Below are positions 46,101 through 59,000 of a DNA stretch of 64,000 bases, one piece after another (position 1 is the stretch's first letter; each line of letters begins with the position of its first letter). The DNA is from Ulva prolifera (lineage: Eukaryota > Chlorophyta > Ulvophyceae > Ulvales > Ulvaceae). Both the position numbers and the translations under genes were made by a program. The notes beneath the pieces were generated by a model. That model did not search any database. It was given only the letters and a program-made list of their open reading frames with translations, and was not told the DNA's origin. The stretch is from positions 6,329,315 to 6,393,314 of the forward strand of contig CM041199.1 of the NCBI GenBank assembly GCA_023078555.1, in the 5' to 3' direction.

Positions 46101-46120
46101 CGTTTCTTTCGAAAGAAACG
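46101..46120. other. 20-bp perfect palindrome
   Basis: CGTTTCTTTCGAAAGAAACG is perfectly self-complementary and is surrounded by further GAAACG/CGTTTC half-sites from 46,094 to 46,160. It could be a regulatory dyad near the expected promoter of gene B, or a repeat remnant. Confidence 0.6.
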
Positions 46121-48356
46121 TCACGTTTGCAACCGCGTTTCTTGTTTCAACGTTTCATATATCAAACCGTTTTAATGCAACTCTGCCGCTCACAGATGTC
46201 ATGCATGTGTCCTCTTACCGCATTTGCCTCATCATCCATGCATGCGGCTGCATACTGCAGCGGCAAGTGTGAGTGAATACACAGAAATGATTCACAATAA
46301 TCTTGTCCCGGTGGCACTGTTGAACGACAAGTGCCAACCCCGGAGGATTGTCAACTCTTGAGGATGGGATGTCTATATAGTGCTACTTGCAAGTCAATTG
46401 AGTGGCAGCTCCACTCATAACAGGCACAGATGCCAGCTGCGCAGCCCCATGATCACGACACAACCGATCAAGAGGCATCCGATCAACTTGATCCGATCGG
46501 ATCCAGGCAATTTGAAATAGGGGATCTCGCTCTTGCTATTGTGGAAGAGACCGTTAGAAAAGATGCGTGAGAGCATTTCCGCGTGCACTCACACGGGAAC
46601 AGCAGCATGAGACGCAGCTGTAGGCCTCACGATGTTTCTGACACGTTTTTGGAGTACTGCATGATCTAACAGCACTAACTATGTATGTGCTCCATCGTGA
46701 TGTATCTTGCGGTCGTGGGGTCCATGCAGCTGCAGTTGCCACTGCAAACCATGGGCTGACAGGTTTACTATTATAAGAGGCACAGATACTTTCATTATGG
46801 CCGCCGCGGCGGGAGCTGGCCTGTGGCGTGGTTATCCTCACACGGACTCCCAGATGTGCACTCCTGAGTCACGAGTCGCATGAGAGGCAGCGATTGAAGA
46901 GGCCGCACCTGATGTGGAGGCGGAGTCGCAGAGCATGGCTGCAGCAGCTGCATAAGAGTCTGCAGCTGAAGCCCGAGCACGCAGAGGGCCATGGTGAACG
47001 CCCGGCAGCGAGCGACACAGCGCAGCATACTTGGAGTGGCTGCCCTGCACTTGCATGTGGCTTCGTTCACTCTTTTGTAAACATGTGGCTTCGTGAGGTG
47101 TAGCAGTGGCGTGTGCGCGTGGGCTGCAGCGGTGTTCAGCGTGCCATGAGATTCATATAGCTATTCATATCGAGAGTTCGAGCTGTGTGCGTCAGCGCTG
47201 GTTTGGAAGCGATTCTTCCGCTGTGCTGATGTACTTGCGACAGTGTTCAGTTCTTTATAATCAAAAGGGTGTGAGCTCGAACTCGAGGCTCGGCAGCAGC
47301 AGGCATGGCTCGTCACTCTACTGGTCAAAGCCATGCAGCGCGACTGGGTCGCTACGAACAGCACGATACGGTGGCAAAATCTCTTGCAGCACTGAACTGC
47401 TTCAGACAATTACAGTCAAATCGTCTCTTCCTAATCACTGTATGCGTGCACACACGCAGCCACACCGCAACAGCTCTCATGCCACACACGCACACACGTT
47501 CTAGTCCGGCAGGATCGGAGTTGCAAGGAAGTCTCTGCAACATAAATAGTGCTTGAGGTAAGGCCACGGCAGTGGATGATGCCCGCACGCCTGAGCAGAC
47601 AAGCCGGGCGGGCGCATGCAGGCGTGGAAGCACTGCCCAGCTGCTGCTGCAGGAGGCAACGCGCAGACACTCGGCGTACAACACGAGACTGCAGCCACAT
47701 CTCTGGATGTGTAATTCCAAATAGCATCAAGTAGGCGACTTGTCGTGGCAGGGGCGCAAAGATACGTACGCTGGAGTTTGCGTCTGCCCGTGATGCAGTC
47801 GACGGAAGCTTGAGCCGGCTGCCGTGACAGCGCTGCAGCAGCAGCCGTGACAGCGAAGCAAGCCTCTCAGACTATCGAGATGTAGCTACACACTTCTGCT
47901 GTACGGCTGCGTGCGCTATCCACGTTGTCACGCCCAGATCTGTGCGCGCATAGACCCGCAGGGATCTCCTGACGGAACAGATCTCAAACACCAGAACTAC
48001 TCCGAACAGACAACTAACGACCAGTAGCTACTCAATGTCACACGGCTATTTCACTGTCCAAGATTCCGTGTGAAGAATGTGATGATAAAGCGCGGCAGAC
48101 GTGCTGCTTCAGGTTCATGAACAAACATACAGGCGCAGCTGCAGGCGAAACAGATATCTGCACGTCACACATGTATCCCCACCGGGATCCACGCCTGCGG
48201 TATACATCGCATATCGAGACAACCGCATGCTGGCCCCATCCTCCGCACTGTGACTTCACGCAGCGCCGCTTCGGCACGCTGCGGCCCGCGCTTTGCGCTC
48301 ACACCGGCTCGCGCTGTGAGGAGAAGGTGCGCTCCAGCAAGCTTGCCTGTGTGACC

Positions 48357-48613
48357 TTGTCGTCACCCGGGTCTGCACATGCATGCAGCTGCAGGACCCT
48401 CGACTTGAAGGTGAAGTCCCCAGTAAAGAACATCTGCATGTTGCAGCGTCCATTCACATGGGCCGCGGCTGTCACCGTCAGCGGAATGCTGTCAGCATGG
48501 TCTGACGTGGACATGCCCAATGCAGAGCAGCCTCGCCTTCCAGACGTACTCTGGAGGCCCTCTTCGGCACGCGCATGCTCGGAGGATGGTCCCCCATCTG
48601 TCTTGACTAATCA
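48357..48613 (-). other. Possible unassigned exon
   Basis: A minus-strand frame reads SIPLTVTAAAHVNGRCNMQM then FFTGDFTFKSRVLQLHA and closes at DDK before a GTCACA donor-like site. Composition and the lack of repeats suggest coding sequence. I do not recognise the family; it might be a further exon of gene D or of an upstream gene. Evidence is weak. Confidence 0.25.
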
Positions 48614-49496
48614 CAGCCAGCGCCACTTGCCCGCTCGGGATGTGGCTGAAATACAACGTCTGCAGTTTGCCTGATGCAACATTCACAACAGACAATTAAG
48701 GAAGGGGTGTTTCTGGATTGCAATGACAGTCCTATCTGGGTCGCCTCTGGTCCATGCGATAATAAGCTATATACAGTGTACAGCCAAGCCAGCAGAGGGC
48801 ATGCGCTTCCACCTCAAGATCTTGAGATCTAGATATATCTCCCAAAGCTCCAGTTTTAAATTTATTGATCGAAATAGTATGCGAAATCTATTAAACCTGC
48901 CACAACACTGTACCTCATCCCCGGCTGCTGCATCAACAAACACCGCGTGGAGCTCGAGTGCTACAGCAGCCCACTGGTCTGCTACCCTGTGCTATGTAGT
49001 TCACGGGTTGAACTGTATGTGCAACGTGCGCCCAGCGACGTCTGACCATGCACGCACGAGCAACGCTCTCCAGTGCTTCTACACGCTCATACAGCGCCCA
49101 TATTAATTATAATTAATCAATTGATGGCCTCCGCACACCAACGCAGAAAATACTGAAGCTGCAACAGTATAACAGCACATGTGCCGCTGACGTGGCAGTG
49201 GCGCAGGGTGGTGGCAGCGTCCTGCCGCCCTCGCCGCCCTCGCTCACTGCCGGGGGAGAACTCAAGCTGGCTCGACGGAACCTTGGGCGTCTCACCTACA
49301 GTGATGTTGAATGCCAGGAGTATTTTGGCCTAGGCAATCGGGCCGAACACCCAACCCTATCCACGCCTGTGGCCATGCATGCCTCACAACGCATGCTCCC
49401 ACACACCATCGCATGCGCCTTGCGTGCATGGCATGGAGTGCACGCATCTCTTGAGGACATGAGCTATCACGCTGATGGGCTTCGTCCCCCGCCTAC

Positions 49497-49895
49497 CTGC
49501 TCCGGACTTTCTTCTTCTGCAGAAGAGCCCTCTCCCTGTACCGGCAGCTTGCCGGGTGGCTGAGGTGCCTGGCTGGTAGCCACACCGCCAGCCGCGCGCC
49601 CCGCCCACTGCCGCCGGGCCACCACCGCAGCAATGCACGTCGCAGCGCCCAGCAGCACCAGCGCGCCCAGCACGATGCCAAAGACTGCAGCGTTGCCCAG
49701 CTGGGTCTTTGTTTCCGCACCCCGCAGGCCGAGCTCCGTGAGCGGCGCGCGGCCCTGCGGCGGAGGCAGCAGCGAGGCCGCCGCCGGCCCCAGGCCCGGC
49801 GCAGCCGCGGACGGGGCCGGAGCCGCAACGGCCTCAGGAGGAGGACCTGTGCTGTACTCGGAGAGGTAGGCTGCAGGGCTTGGGGACTTGAGGGC
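49497..49895 (-). other. Gene D transmembrane exon
   Basis: This exon starts ALKSPSPAAYLSEYS after a TTGCAG acceptor, parallel to ALESPD of gene A and ALASPP of gene B. The helix is followed by VVARRQ, so the tail is cytosolic. The exon is 399 bp, phase 0, ending at ESPEQ before a GTAGGC donor; reading through gives nine more residues and a stop. No kinase motif occurs anywhere downstream on this strand before gene B. Confidence 0.65.
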
Positions 49896-50559
49896 CTGCA
49901 ACAGATGCATTTGTGAACTGCAACTCATTGCGGGCTGCCAGATGCAAGCGAAACTTTTTTTTTCAACTGACACTGGCAGGACTGGGGCGCGCAAAGCACT
50001 TGATTTGTTTTTCCAATTGCAGCTGCCGGATTTGCCTAGTGTAGGGTCAGGCATGCATTTGCATCCGTATCAACTGTCGAGGTTGGGTCCCTCACAGACA
50101 CAGATCTGCACATCTACAGATGTGGTCGACCGGAGACAGCACACATCCGATCGATTGGAAACATCAATACTTTTGGATCCTCAAGCGAGGCCAGACACAA
50201 GCAGGTCCGCATGCATGGACAACCCATCAAACTACAGGAGACTCACGGATCATGCGGCAAGCAAAACTGCCTCGGGCGGAAATACTCTAGGCTGCGCAGC
50301 ATTAGTACCGCAGGCAGCGTGCACAGCTTCCAGCCGCAGATCAGGGTCATCGCTCCCACTTGGCAAGGCACACCTGGCGCGCTGCAACAAACCAGGGGTC
50401 GTCTGCTTGGGGTGGCGCGGGGGTGCGGGCCGGAAGGCCCTCCGGCCACGACTCCGTCAGCACTGCGGCAACCTGGGTTTGACTGCCGGCGCCAGCCTCC
50501 CGCTCAGGGCTGTAGTCGTCTAGCTCTTGCAGCTCCTGCAGGCGCGTCATATGTAACAA

Positions 50560-50649
50560 CCCAGCCTCCCGATCACATGTAACAACTTTGAATACTTAGG
50601 TCCAATTTCTGGGTGGCAGCCCTGGAAATGCGGCAAAGCGACCCAACAT
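50560..50649 (-). mobile_element. hAT-type MITE, copy 4, in gene D
   Basis: This copy is in reverse orientation relative to copies 1-3. It includes TTCTGGGTGGCAGCCCTGGA and ends GCGACCCAACAT. The other end is degraded, and no target duplication is clear. Confidence 0.65.
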
Positions 50650-51500
50650 TTCATCACAGTCATCAGCCAGCGCAACCAATGCGCCAAGACACGGGCTCTG
50701 TTGCGAAACGGAGCCAACGCACACCGCATGTACGACAATACTCAATGTAGTACCGGTACCGCAGCTCTGCAAGCAATAGCCACGGTGCTGACTCCGGCTT
50801 AACACCACACGCAAGTATATATCCGCACCCATCCAAGCAAGCACGACTGCACAGCCGCTCGGCACAGCATCACATCAGCAGCGCACCATCTGCTCCGGAG
50901 AGTCGCTCAAGACAGACCCTGTCGGCGAAAGTGCAGTTGCGCAGCGCCAAGGTCGCATTGGCTCCATGCACTTCAAAGCCGCCGGAGCGGCCAGCCCAAA
51001 GCTCACTGTAGTCGTAGGGGGATGCGTACGACATGTACGCGAGGTCGACGGCAGACATGCCAGAGTGCTTGAAGGCACAGGAGTCGAAGAGGGCGGCGCC
51101 GTACGCCACGTACGCAAACGGCGCGCTCGATCCGAGAGGGCGCCGCCGCCCGGGCATCGCGTTCACCACCGAATCTGCAGGCACATCAGGACGGCGTGTG
51201 CTCAGCCTGGTATACTGGTACGTTTCCTTCAACACGGCGCCAGTGCTTAAGGTCCCAATGAGCACTTATTCATAAAGAAGCACTGTTGATAGGAGTAATT
51301 CGTCGGCAGTCACTCAGCTCATATCGTTGACGATGCGGCACGGCACAGTGACGCAGTGCATAGACAGTGTCCAAATGTTCCGGATCGAAGCTCGGGACAT
51401 CACTTGTGCGCAGACGTGCACAGCAGGATGCAATCATGCCTGGAAGAGTGCGTGTCTAGACAATTGGCATGCATGCCGCACCTCGCATGTAGAGCCCCCC

Positions 51501-51722
51501 TGTCGTGGCCTAGCTATGTAACTGAGCCATGCTCGTTGCTAGCATTGCTCGAGCCAGCGCAGCTGCGCGCAAATGCACTCACGCTGCGTGCATCCGTCTG
51601 CACATGCATGCATGCGCGACTGTGCGCTCAGCCGTGCCATCAGCTCTGACGCACGCTTGTCTCTGCTCTGCTTGATGTAGTTGCAGTGCTCATAAGCCTT
51701 CTCATCCTTGAGGAAGCTCGGC
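51501..51722 (+). repeat. Left terminal direct repeat of the LTR element
   Basis: This 222-bp stretch is repeated at 60,017-60,238 with three differences (98.6% identity). It begins TG, as LTRs do. TGGTGAAGGGTCAGG at about 52,641 is a possible primer-binding site, which would make the full left LTR longer than the shared part. Confidence 0.8.
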
Positions 51723-52716
51723 TTTTTGGTGGCTGGAACTTGAAAGTGCGTATGCGATCGCTGTTTGTGTGACCGGAGGTCGATTCCTTCTGAATTTTTG
51801 AGTAGTCTCTGAGCAGGTTTGGTGGAGCTACAAGAGAAAATTACAACATGCCAAGACCTTTCAAACAATCAGATGCTGCTCGTCCAGGTATGCGTTGCTG
51901 AGTAGCGAGCGAGAGTCGATCGAGCCGCTCACTCGACCTTCTTGTGCACGCACCCGCGTCCGCTAGCATCGCCGCGCCGTGAACCGCTGCACACACTGCA
52001 TAGATCTGTCGATTTAGCAGCTGCACTGCGTGTTCACTTGTTCCTAGAGTCCTCGAGTGCAGTGTGTACGGCTGGTCCGGGCGCTCGACATGCTCTCTCA
52101 TCGAGCCCCGTGAGCCTCACCTGCCTCGATTTGTCACGAATCATACAAACGCATTGACACTGCAAACATCTGTGATTGTTGCAGCCTTTGTTGTGCATCA
52201 TTGTGCTTGCCGCACTGCTCTGCATTGCCTGCACGCTCACTCGCACCGTAACCCAGGTGTCATCGCGTAGGGGTCATCATTGCACCCTATTACCAGTGAC
52301 TACAGCGTCACGTAGCACCCTGACATCAGCACTTGTGCACACAAGCATCAACTGAGCTTGCATCACGACACGCACAAACTAACCTTGCATTGTGCCTCGC
52401 GTCGAGCTGTGCTCCGTGCCGCGTTGAGCTGTGCTCCGTGTTTCCATCGTAGCGTCTGTGCTAGCGAGCTCCAGCCACCGGCTGTTGAGCGTTTGTAGCT
52501 ACACAGTTAACTCGCGGCCTCGCCGTAGCTACTGATTACCGCGTGCGTTGGCCCCTTGTGTCGCGCCCCGCGCTGACCTAGCCGCGTGCTGTGCAACGCG
52601 CGAGAACAGTCTATAAGGACCACCCTCTGACACCAACTAGTGGTGAAGGGTCAGGCAAGTCGGCCTGCTAGTCCTAAGTGTACCATCACTTACTCCGGAC
52701 ACGGCTATTAATTGTC

Positions 52717-55700
52717 ATGGCTGCCCTACAGCAGATGTCACAGCAAGAGCTCCTGCGTGCGATTGTACAGGACTCACAAGCTGCACGCGCTGAGTTGACG
52801 CAGTCCATTCAGACACTGTTGGCGCAGGCCACCACGCATACTGGCATTATTTCTCGTGTGAGTGAGCAGCAAGCCAGCATCAGGATTGCCCTTCAGCAGA
52901 GTGAGGATAGGCACCGTGACTTGCACAATGAATTGCTCGAGGAGATTCGTGCTCTCCGAAACGACATCACTACTCTTTCACGAGCTGCGGCGGCAGAAAC
53001 GACCGCTCAAGCCGAGTCCCGGTCTGTACTGGCAGCGGTGTCCGCGCGAGTTCAGGCATTGGCCAACGTCAGCACTGGTTCGTCCTCGTCGACGTCCGCA
53101 CCATATGCATCCGGCACCAGCCTGCCCCCTTTGGTCACAGACATTGATCTGCTCGACTTCACTAGTGGGTTGCCACGTGCATCGTCCGGCTTGCCAGCGC
53201 ACCACCTTCCGGTGTCGGCGGTGATGCCGCCGCGTCTGCCTTCGCAGGCCTCGTGTGCGTCTCCGGTGCCTGTCGCGGCATCAAAACCACCGGCACCAGG
53301 TGCAGCTGCGATCGTCCACGCGGAAGACACAGGCACACGGGCAGAGGCTAAAGCTTCGTTGCTTGCTGCTGGTATCACCTCGGACGCCGCTGTTACAGAA
53401 CTCATGACCATGCTTGATTCCGCAGACGATGAGAAAAATCCTACCAAACGCCTAGCTTTGGCTGAGTTTTGGGGGAAAACTTTAGTGGACAAGTCGTTGC
53501 AATTTGTGCACGGCGTCACGGACGTTGGTGACTGGCTGGCACGCGCCCACGAGACTTCTGTGAAGTTTCGCGCATTTGCTGCACGGTTGCCGGGGGTGAT
53601 TTCGGACAGGTGGATACATGACCGCTTGTTGGCCATGTTCCCGGTGGAATTCCACGTGCGCCTGAGCGCGTCCAGCGATGCGAATCGCACCCCGGAAACC
53701 TTGCTGCGTTTAGTGCGGTCCAACTTCCAAGACAAACATTCGGAGTTGGCGACCAGCCTCACTATGCTTCCAGACCGGCACATGCAACAGCCGGACAAGC
53801 TGTTCACGCGTCACATAGACGATAATGTGCGTGTGTATAGATTGCACAACGTGCGCGCCAAACTTACCCCGGCGCTGTACATAACGTTATTTGGGGGTAC
53901 ACATCGCGCCGACACGCTCGGTCGCGTCTTCCATACTGTGGCTCGCAAACACTTGCTTGAGCAGGGCATCACGGAGACATCCGACGAGTATAACTTGGGG
54001 GATCTAGAACCCATTCGCGCGTTGTGCCATATGCTTGATCGTGAGCAAGCCGAGCATTCATCACAGCCCCGGCGTGCTCCTTCGGTAGCTGCGTCTGCAG
54101 CTGTCGCCGGGAGTGGTTCAGCTCCGACAGAGCGGGGCACTCCCACCGGGCGCGGCAGAGGTCGCGGCCGTGGCCGTGGCGGTGGTCGTGGTGATCGCGC
54201 CCCTGGCCCGGTTTGGGACCAGCCAAACGCGAACCAACCGGTCCAGCAAGATTTCTCCCCTGACATGCTGATGGCGTCTGATCCACATATGTCAGTCAAC
54301 ACCAATGCTCTGAGCGCGCACATGTCCACTGCAGTCGTGGCAGCGGTGAATTCGCATGCCCTCCAGCACGGCCGCTCCCCAGCCGTTGGGCCCACCGTGT
54401 GGCCGCTTAAAGACCATTGGGAAATGTTGGCAGCGAGCGTGGAGCCGGCAGCAAAGCCAGGCCATGCTTCGGTCGCTGCTGCCACGCGCTCCCGCAGCAC
54501 AGTTGAGTTCAGTCCTACTGCCCGCGAACGCTCATATGATCCTGAGGAGCAACCTCGTACCATATCAGCGCAGCCCCCAGTGGAAGTGCCGTTGAAGAGT
54601 CTGGACGCCACGGCTCCCACGCCTGTCCAGGACGCGCCTTCGGCACTCCCGATTGTTGCGAATAAGGTGGAGTCCGCTGCCCGCTCTGGCGCGGATGACC
54701 GCGCAGCTACGGCGGGGGGGCACAAAGGCAGACGTAACAAGCGCACAAAGACGCCCTCCCCTGCTGGCGCCAGCAGCTCGCACGGCGGCACTACTGATGC
54801 TCTTGCTCAGAATTCTCAAGATGGGGTCATTGCCCCTCCCGTGGGTGCCAAGGAAGTGCACCCAGCCCGCCTAGCGCGGAAGCCGTCGGCACGCCGGCCC
54901 AATTTGCAAGCGGACCGCGGGGATGTGTGTGATGAGCAAGACTCCGACACAGTCGCTGCGCGCCGAGCGCACCTCGATGAGTTCCGTCGCGAAATGGCAG
55001 ATCGTAAAGTGCCCACGCGTGTGTACCGCGCAATTCTGCAGTCCACGGTCACCCTTTCTCTGGCAGAGTTGGCTGCGCTCGCTGTGCATGACCGACTTGT
55101 GACGCTCCTTGTGCAACTTGCCGAGACGCTGCGTGAAGCGGACGATGCTCATGCGCTCGACGGCCCACGCAAACGCGTTGATGCTGTCCTGGCTGCCGCG
55201 CTCCGTCGAGTCGTGACTGCCCATGCCGGCGCCACTCCGGACACGATGAAAGTGTTGGCTACTGCCATTTCCACGTGCGCAGACCCTAGCGGTGTCAGCG
55301 CTCGGTGGTCCAAGATACTCTGTTCCAGCGCAGAATGGACAAAAGTGCCGGGCAAGACTACAAACTTTAAAGTTCCGTTCGCTGGCATGCGGAAGTGCAC
55401 GGGGTTCTTGACATCTCAGGTTCCCCGCGCCGGCGCGCCAAATCACCCTCAGGGGTTGAAAGTCGCTTTCGATGAGGGCGCAGAACTCAATACCATCACC
55501 AAATCTGCCTGGCAGAAGCACAAAGCGGATTGGGAAAAGGGTCACCCTGCATTCAATGACAACCATGACATTGGCGAACCTCATGGTGTTAAAATGCAAC
55601 AGCCTGTCACCCTCACTGGTTTCCATGGGGACGCGACGCGGCATGACCATATGGTTCTAATTCACTTGCGCCTTGGTTGTGCGTGCTATCCAGTGTATTG

Positions 55701-56013
55701 TACGCTCGTCGACGTCGCCCCGGCAGATGTTGTCCTCGGACTTGGGTTCCGCAGGAAATTCAATGCCCCCTATCCGCCGGCATACCCTTTGTCGCAGTCA
55801 ATGGGAGTAAGTTCCATCTGCCCGGGCGTGCCAAAAGGATATGGGCTGTATTTCCCAAAAGGGCTTCAAAATCTGTTTCGGGGCCGCGACCCCGCTGATG
55901 CTGGGTTCTGCCAGATTCTCCATCTCCAGACCCCCTGGATGACATGGAATGTTACCGGCAAACGCCTCACGCCCACGCAACTCAGTGGAGCCGTCACCGA
56001 TGCATCTCAATGA
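52717..56013 (+). mobile_element. Gag-protease frame of the LTR element
   Basis: The first ATG of this frame is at 52,717 (MAALQQMSQQELLRAIVQDS), giving about 1,098 residues. The N-terminal part is predicted alpha-helical and Gln/Glu-rich (coiled-coil-like). A capsid-like central part is followed at about residues 473-498 by a Gly/Arg run (TGRGRGRGRGRGGGRG) that takes the place of the usual CCHC zinc knuckle as nucleic-acid-binding region. A retropepsin-like site VAFDEGAELNTI lies near residue 918, with the partner motif VVLGLGFRRKF near residue 1006. The frame overlaps the pol frame by 70 bases in the -1 frame, as in families that use -1 frameshifting. Confidence 0.8.
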
Positions 56014-59000
56014 CTGAGTTGAGAGTGTCTGCACGGCGCTGGGTCCGCTCGTTTAAAGACCCGTCCCCCACAAATGCTGCATTGGCGGGTGTTTTCGATA
56101 GCATTTCGAAGGGGACATATAACTGTTCCATAGACTCTCAGGGTTGTGCCCTTGTGGATATGGCCTTAGGCAGCAAAGCTTTCTGCAAGCCGCGCTTGCC
56201 CTTTATTATTACACCAGTCATCGACGGTGGTGATTTAGTGGGTGACGAGTTCGCCCACGTCAACTCGTGTTGCAGGTCGCACACGATGTGTGACATGCCT
56301 GAGGAGGGGGAGGACACTGCGACACAATCTTCGTTACGTGTGCCTGACCCTTCACACGACCAGGCGCTAGGTTTTGACCCTGGCGCAATTCCGGAGGAGC
56401 ACCGCATCCTGATCGAGGCTGCACCTCCCGGAAATAATTTCACGGAACTGCCGAAATCTGCAGCAGCTTCATGCGCGGAGCATTCAGGCGTGCCCCGCAC
56501 ATTCTGTAGGCGTACTCAGTATCACCTTAGGCAAAGGCAATTGCGCACAGAAGAGTCTATCCGCAGAGCCGCGGTCGAGAAAGCACAACTCGCCAGTGCC
56601 ACAGCGGAGGTAGCTCAAGTCACGAGCGACCAGCTCACAGACGAGCAGACTCAAGAGCTACAAGCTCTGATTGAAAAGCACAAGGACCAGATCTCTTGGG
56701 ACCCTAATGACATTGGGTGCCTATCTGAGGATTACAAGGAGTTCTACCTCCAGATTCCCACGGAGGAAGGTGCCAAATGTAAGCAGAGGCCTTACAGGCT
56801 CTCATACAAAGAATTGGAAGCTTTCAGAACGCAAGTTTCCCTGCTCTTGCAACAGGATGTTATAAAGAAAGCTGACGGTCCAACCGACTTTCTCTCTCCG
56901 GTGCTATTTGTGCCGAAGCCACGTAAGCCGGACGAGCTGCGTATGTGCGTAGACTTCCGCAGATTGAATGCTGTGTCGAAGCGCGACTACCATGCCCTCC
57001 CGCATATCCGTGACCTGCTTCAATCCATGTCCGGCTGTAAATACTTCACAGCCCTAGATTTGACCTGGGGATTCTGGGCCCTTCCAGTGGTCGAACAGGA
57101 TCAGCACAAAACGGCCTTTACGGGCCCCGATGGAGAAGTTTATGTCTGGACGAAGGCTCCTATGGGTCTCTCCAACTCGCCTGCTGCCTTCCAACGTCTC
57201 ATGGCACATGTGCTGAGAGATATCAAAGGCGTGTCAGTCTACATAGACGACATCACAATCTTCTCCAAGACATGGCAGGAGCACCTCAGCATTCTTGCCA
57301 GGGTGTTTGAGAGACTGCGCAAGTCAGGTCTGAAGGTTAAATATGCCAAATGCGTCTGGGCAGCTGCGGAGTGCCGAGTACTGGGCTCTATTGTCAGTGA
57401 GGCCGGCATTGCGCCCGATCCTGACAAAGTGGCTGCGGTAAACAAGCTGCCGGTGCCTCGAAATGTTGCGGACGTTCGCAGCTTCTTGGGTGCCACTGGA
57501 TATTTCCACGAGCACATACAAGCGTATGCGGACAAGTCAGCACCTTTGAGGGCGCTGCTGAAAAAGAACGTGCAGTTCATCTGGTCTGAGGAATGCCAGC
57601 GCGCCTTTGAGCAGCTAAAAGCTGACCTGGTGTCTCCGGCGTGCTTACGCATGCCAGACCCAGAACGACCGTTCATTCTCACCACAGACTGGTCCAAACT
57701 AGTTGTTGGTGCGGTTTTGAGCCAGATCCAGCCAGAGGATCCAACAGATCCGGACTCTGCAGAGAAAGAGTATGTCATAGCGTACTCTAGCAGATCTCTG
57801 AACCAAGCTGAGAGCCATTATGCTCCCACGGAAGGGGAGTGCCTGGCCCTTGTATGGGCCACCAGAAAATTCAGACCGTATTTACACGGCTACAAATTTC
57901 GTGTTCGCACTGACCACGCGGCCTTGAAATGGTTGTCCACGGCTCGCTTCGAAAATTCTAAGCTAGAGCGATGGGCGATGCGCCTGCAAGAATTCGACTA
58001 TGAAGTTGAATACCTGCCGGGAGATCAAAATGTTGTGGCCGACCACCTGTCGAGACACTACTCCCACATGGAAGCGGGCAGCGTGACCGCAGTTGCTGGT
58101 CACCTGGCCTTTGCCACCGAGGGCCGCGTTCTTGATATTGAAGACGAGGGCCGTGATGTGTTCGATCCCCAGTCATGGTGCATGCATAGCCTGCAGGAGC
58201 TGTGGTCATCGGGCGACACGCAAGCAAAGAACAAGCAACCCTGCACCATTTGCGGTGCTGCAGAGGGTTACGCTCACATGGTGTTATGCGATACCTGCAA
58301 CCGGCCATACCACCTGCAGTGTATGCACCCCCGACGGTCTGTGGTACCCGATGGAGCGTGGCACTGCCATCAATGCGATGAAGCGTATTCAAACGTCGAC
58401 GAAGTCCGCCGCAACGACCCTATCTTGTTTGCGCGGCGTGGAGATCCGCACCACCCAGATCTAGTGGATTTGGTACGTGCGTATGTTGAGCGACAGGAGC
58501 GGGCAGTGGTCGAGTCCTTGAACTGCAATGCATCAAGCGGTGACCGCGACCCGGAAGCAGCGTCGCAGCACGCGCGTGCTGCGGCGGAAGCAGTGTTCCA
58601 CCCCGATATGCCCAAAGCGCTGAAACGCAAAGTCCGTAAGAAGGCTGCCACCTTGCGATTGCATCCGACTCGCCCAGAATGGCTGCTCGAGCATACGCAA
58701 TTGCGCACCGGCGACCGTTTGTGGCTAGCAGTGCCCCCTGTGGAATTCCGCTGGGGACTGATTGGAGCGTATCATGATCGCATGGGACATGCCGGCGTGA
58801 GCCAAAAACTGGCCGTGCTGCATCAGCACTACCATTGGCAAGGCATCAAGCTAGATGTAGCAGCTTATGTTGAACAGTGCCATGCTTGCCAAGTCAAGCG
58901 GTTGGAATTGCAACATGTGGCAGATGTGCAGCTTCCCCGCATGAGCAAGCCGTTCTGCCATGTGCACATTGACCTGGCTGGCCCGTTTCCCCTCCGTGAG

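Larger units (their letters stand above)
45937..48298. other. Intergenic or 5' region of gene B, no supported gene
   Basis: Apart from the arm and palindrome listed, this stretch has only short unconnected frames. The missing signal-peptide exon of gene B should lie here; a hydrophobic minus-strand stretch near 46,960-47,030 (CVARCRAFTMALCVLGLQLQ) is the best but unconvincing candidate. A fragment matching the TTACAAAAGAGTGAAC repeat on the minus strand is at about 47,069-47,083. Confidence 0.4.

Noticed and set aside
45937-48300. Signal-peptide exon for gene B
   Set aside because: Several weakly hydrophobic frames exist, but none has a start, hydrophobic core and donor that fit the phase of the next exon.
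49320-49358. Possible sixth MITE copy (ATCGGGCCGAACACCCAACC)
   Set aside because: Only one end resembles the family; no second end or target duplication was seen.
53052-54791. 251- and 326-codon minus-strand frames
   Set aside because: They are antisense shadows of the gag frame, caused by GC-rich codon use.
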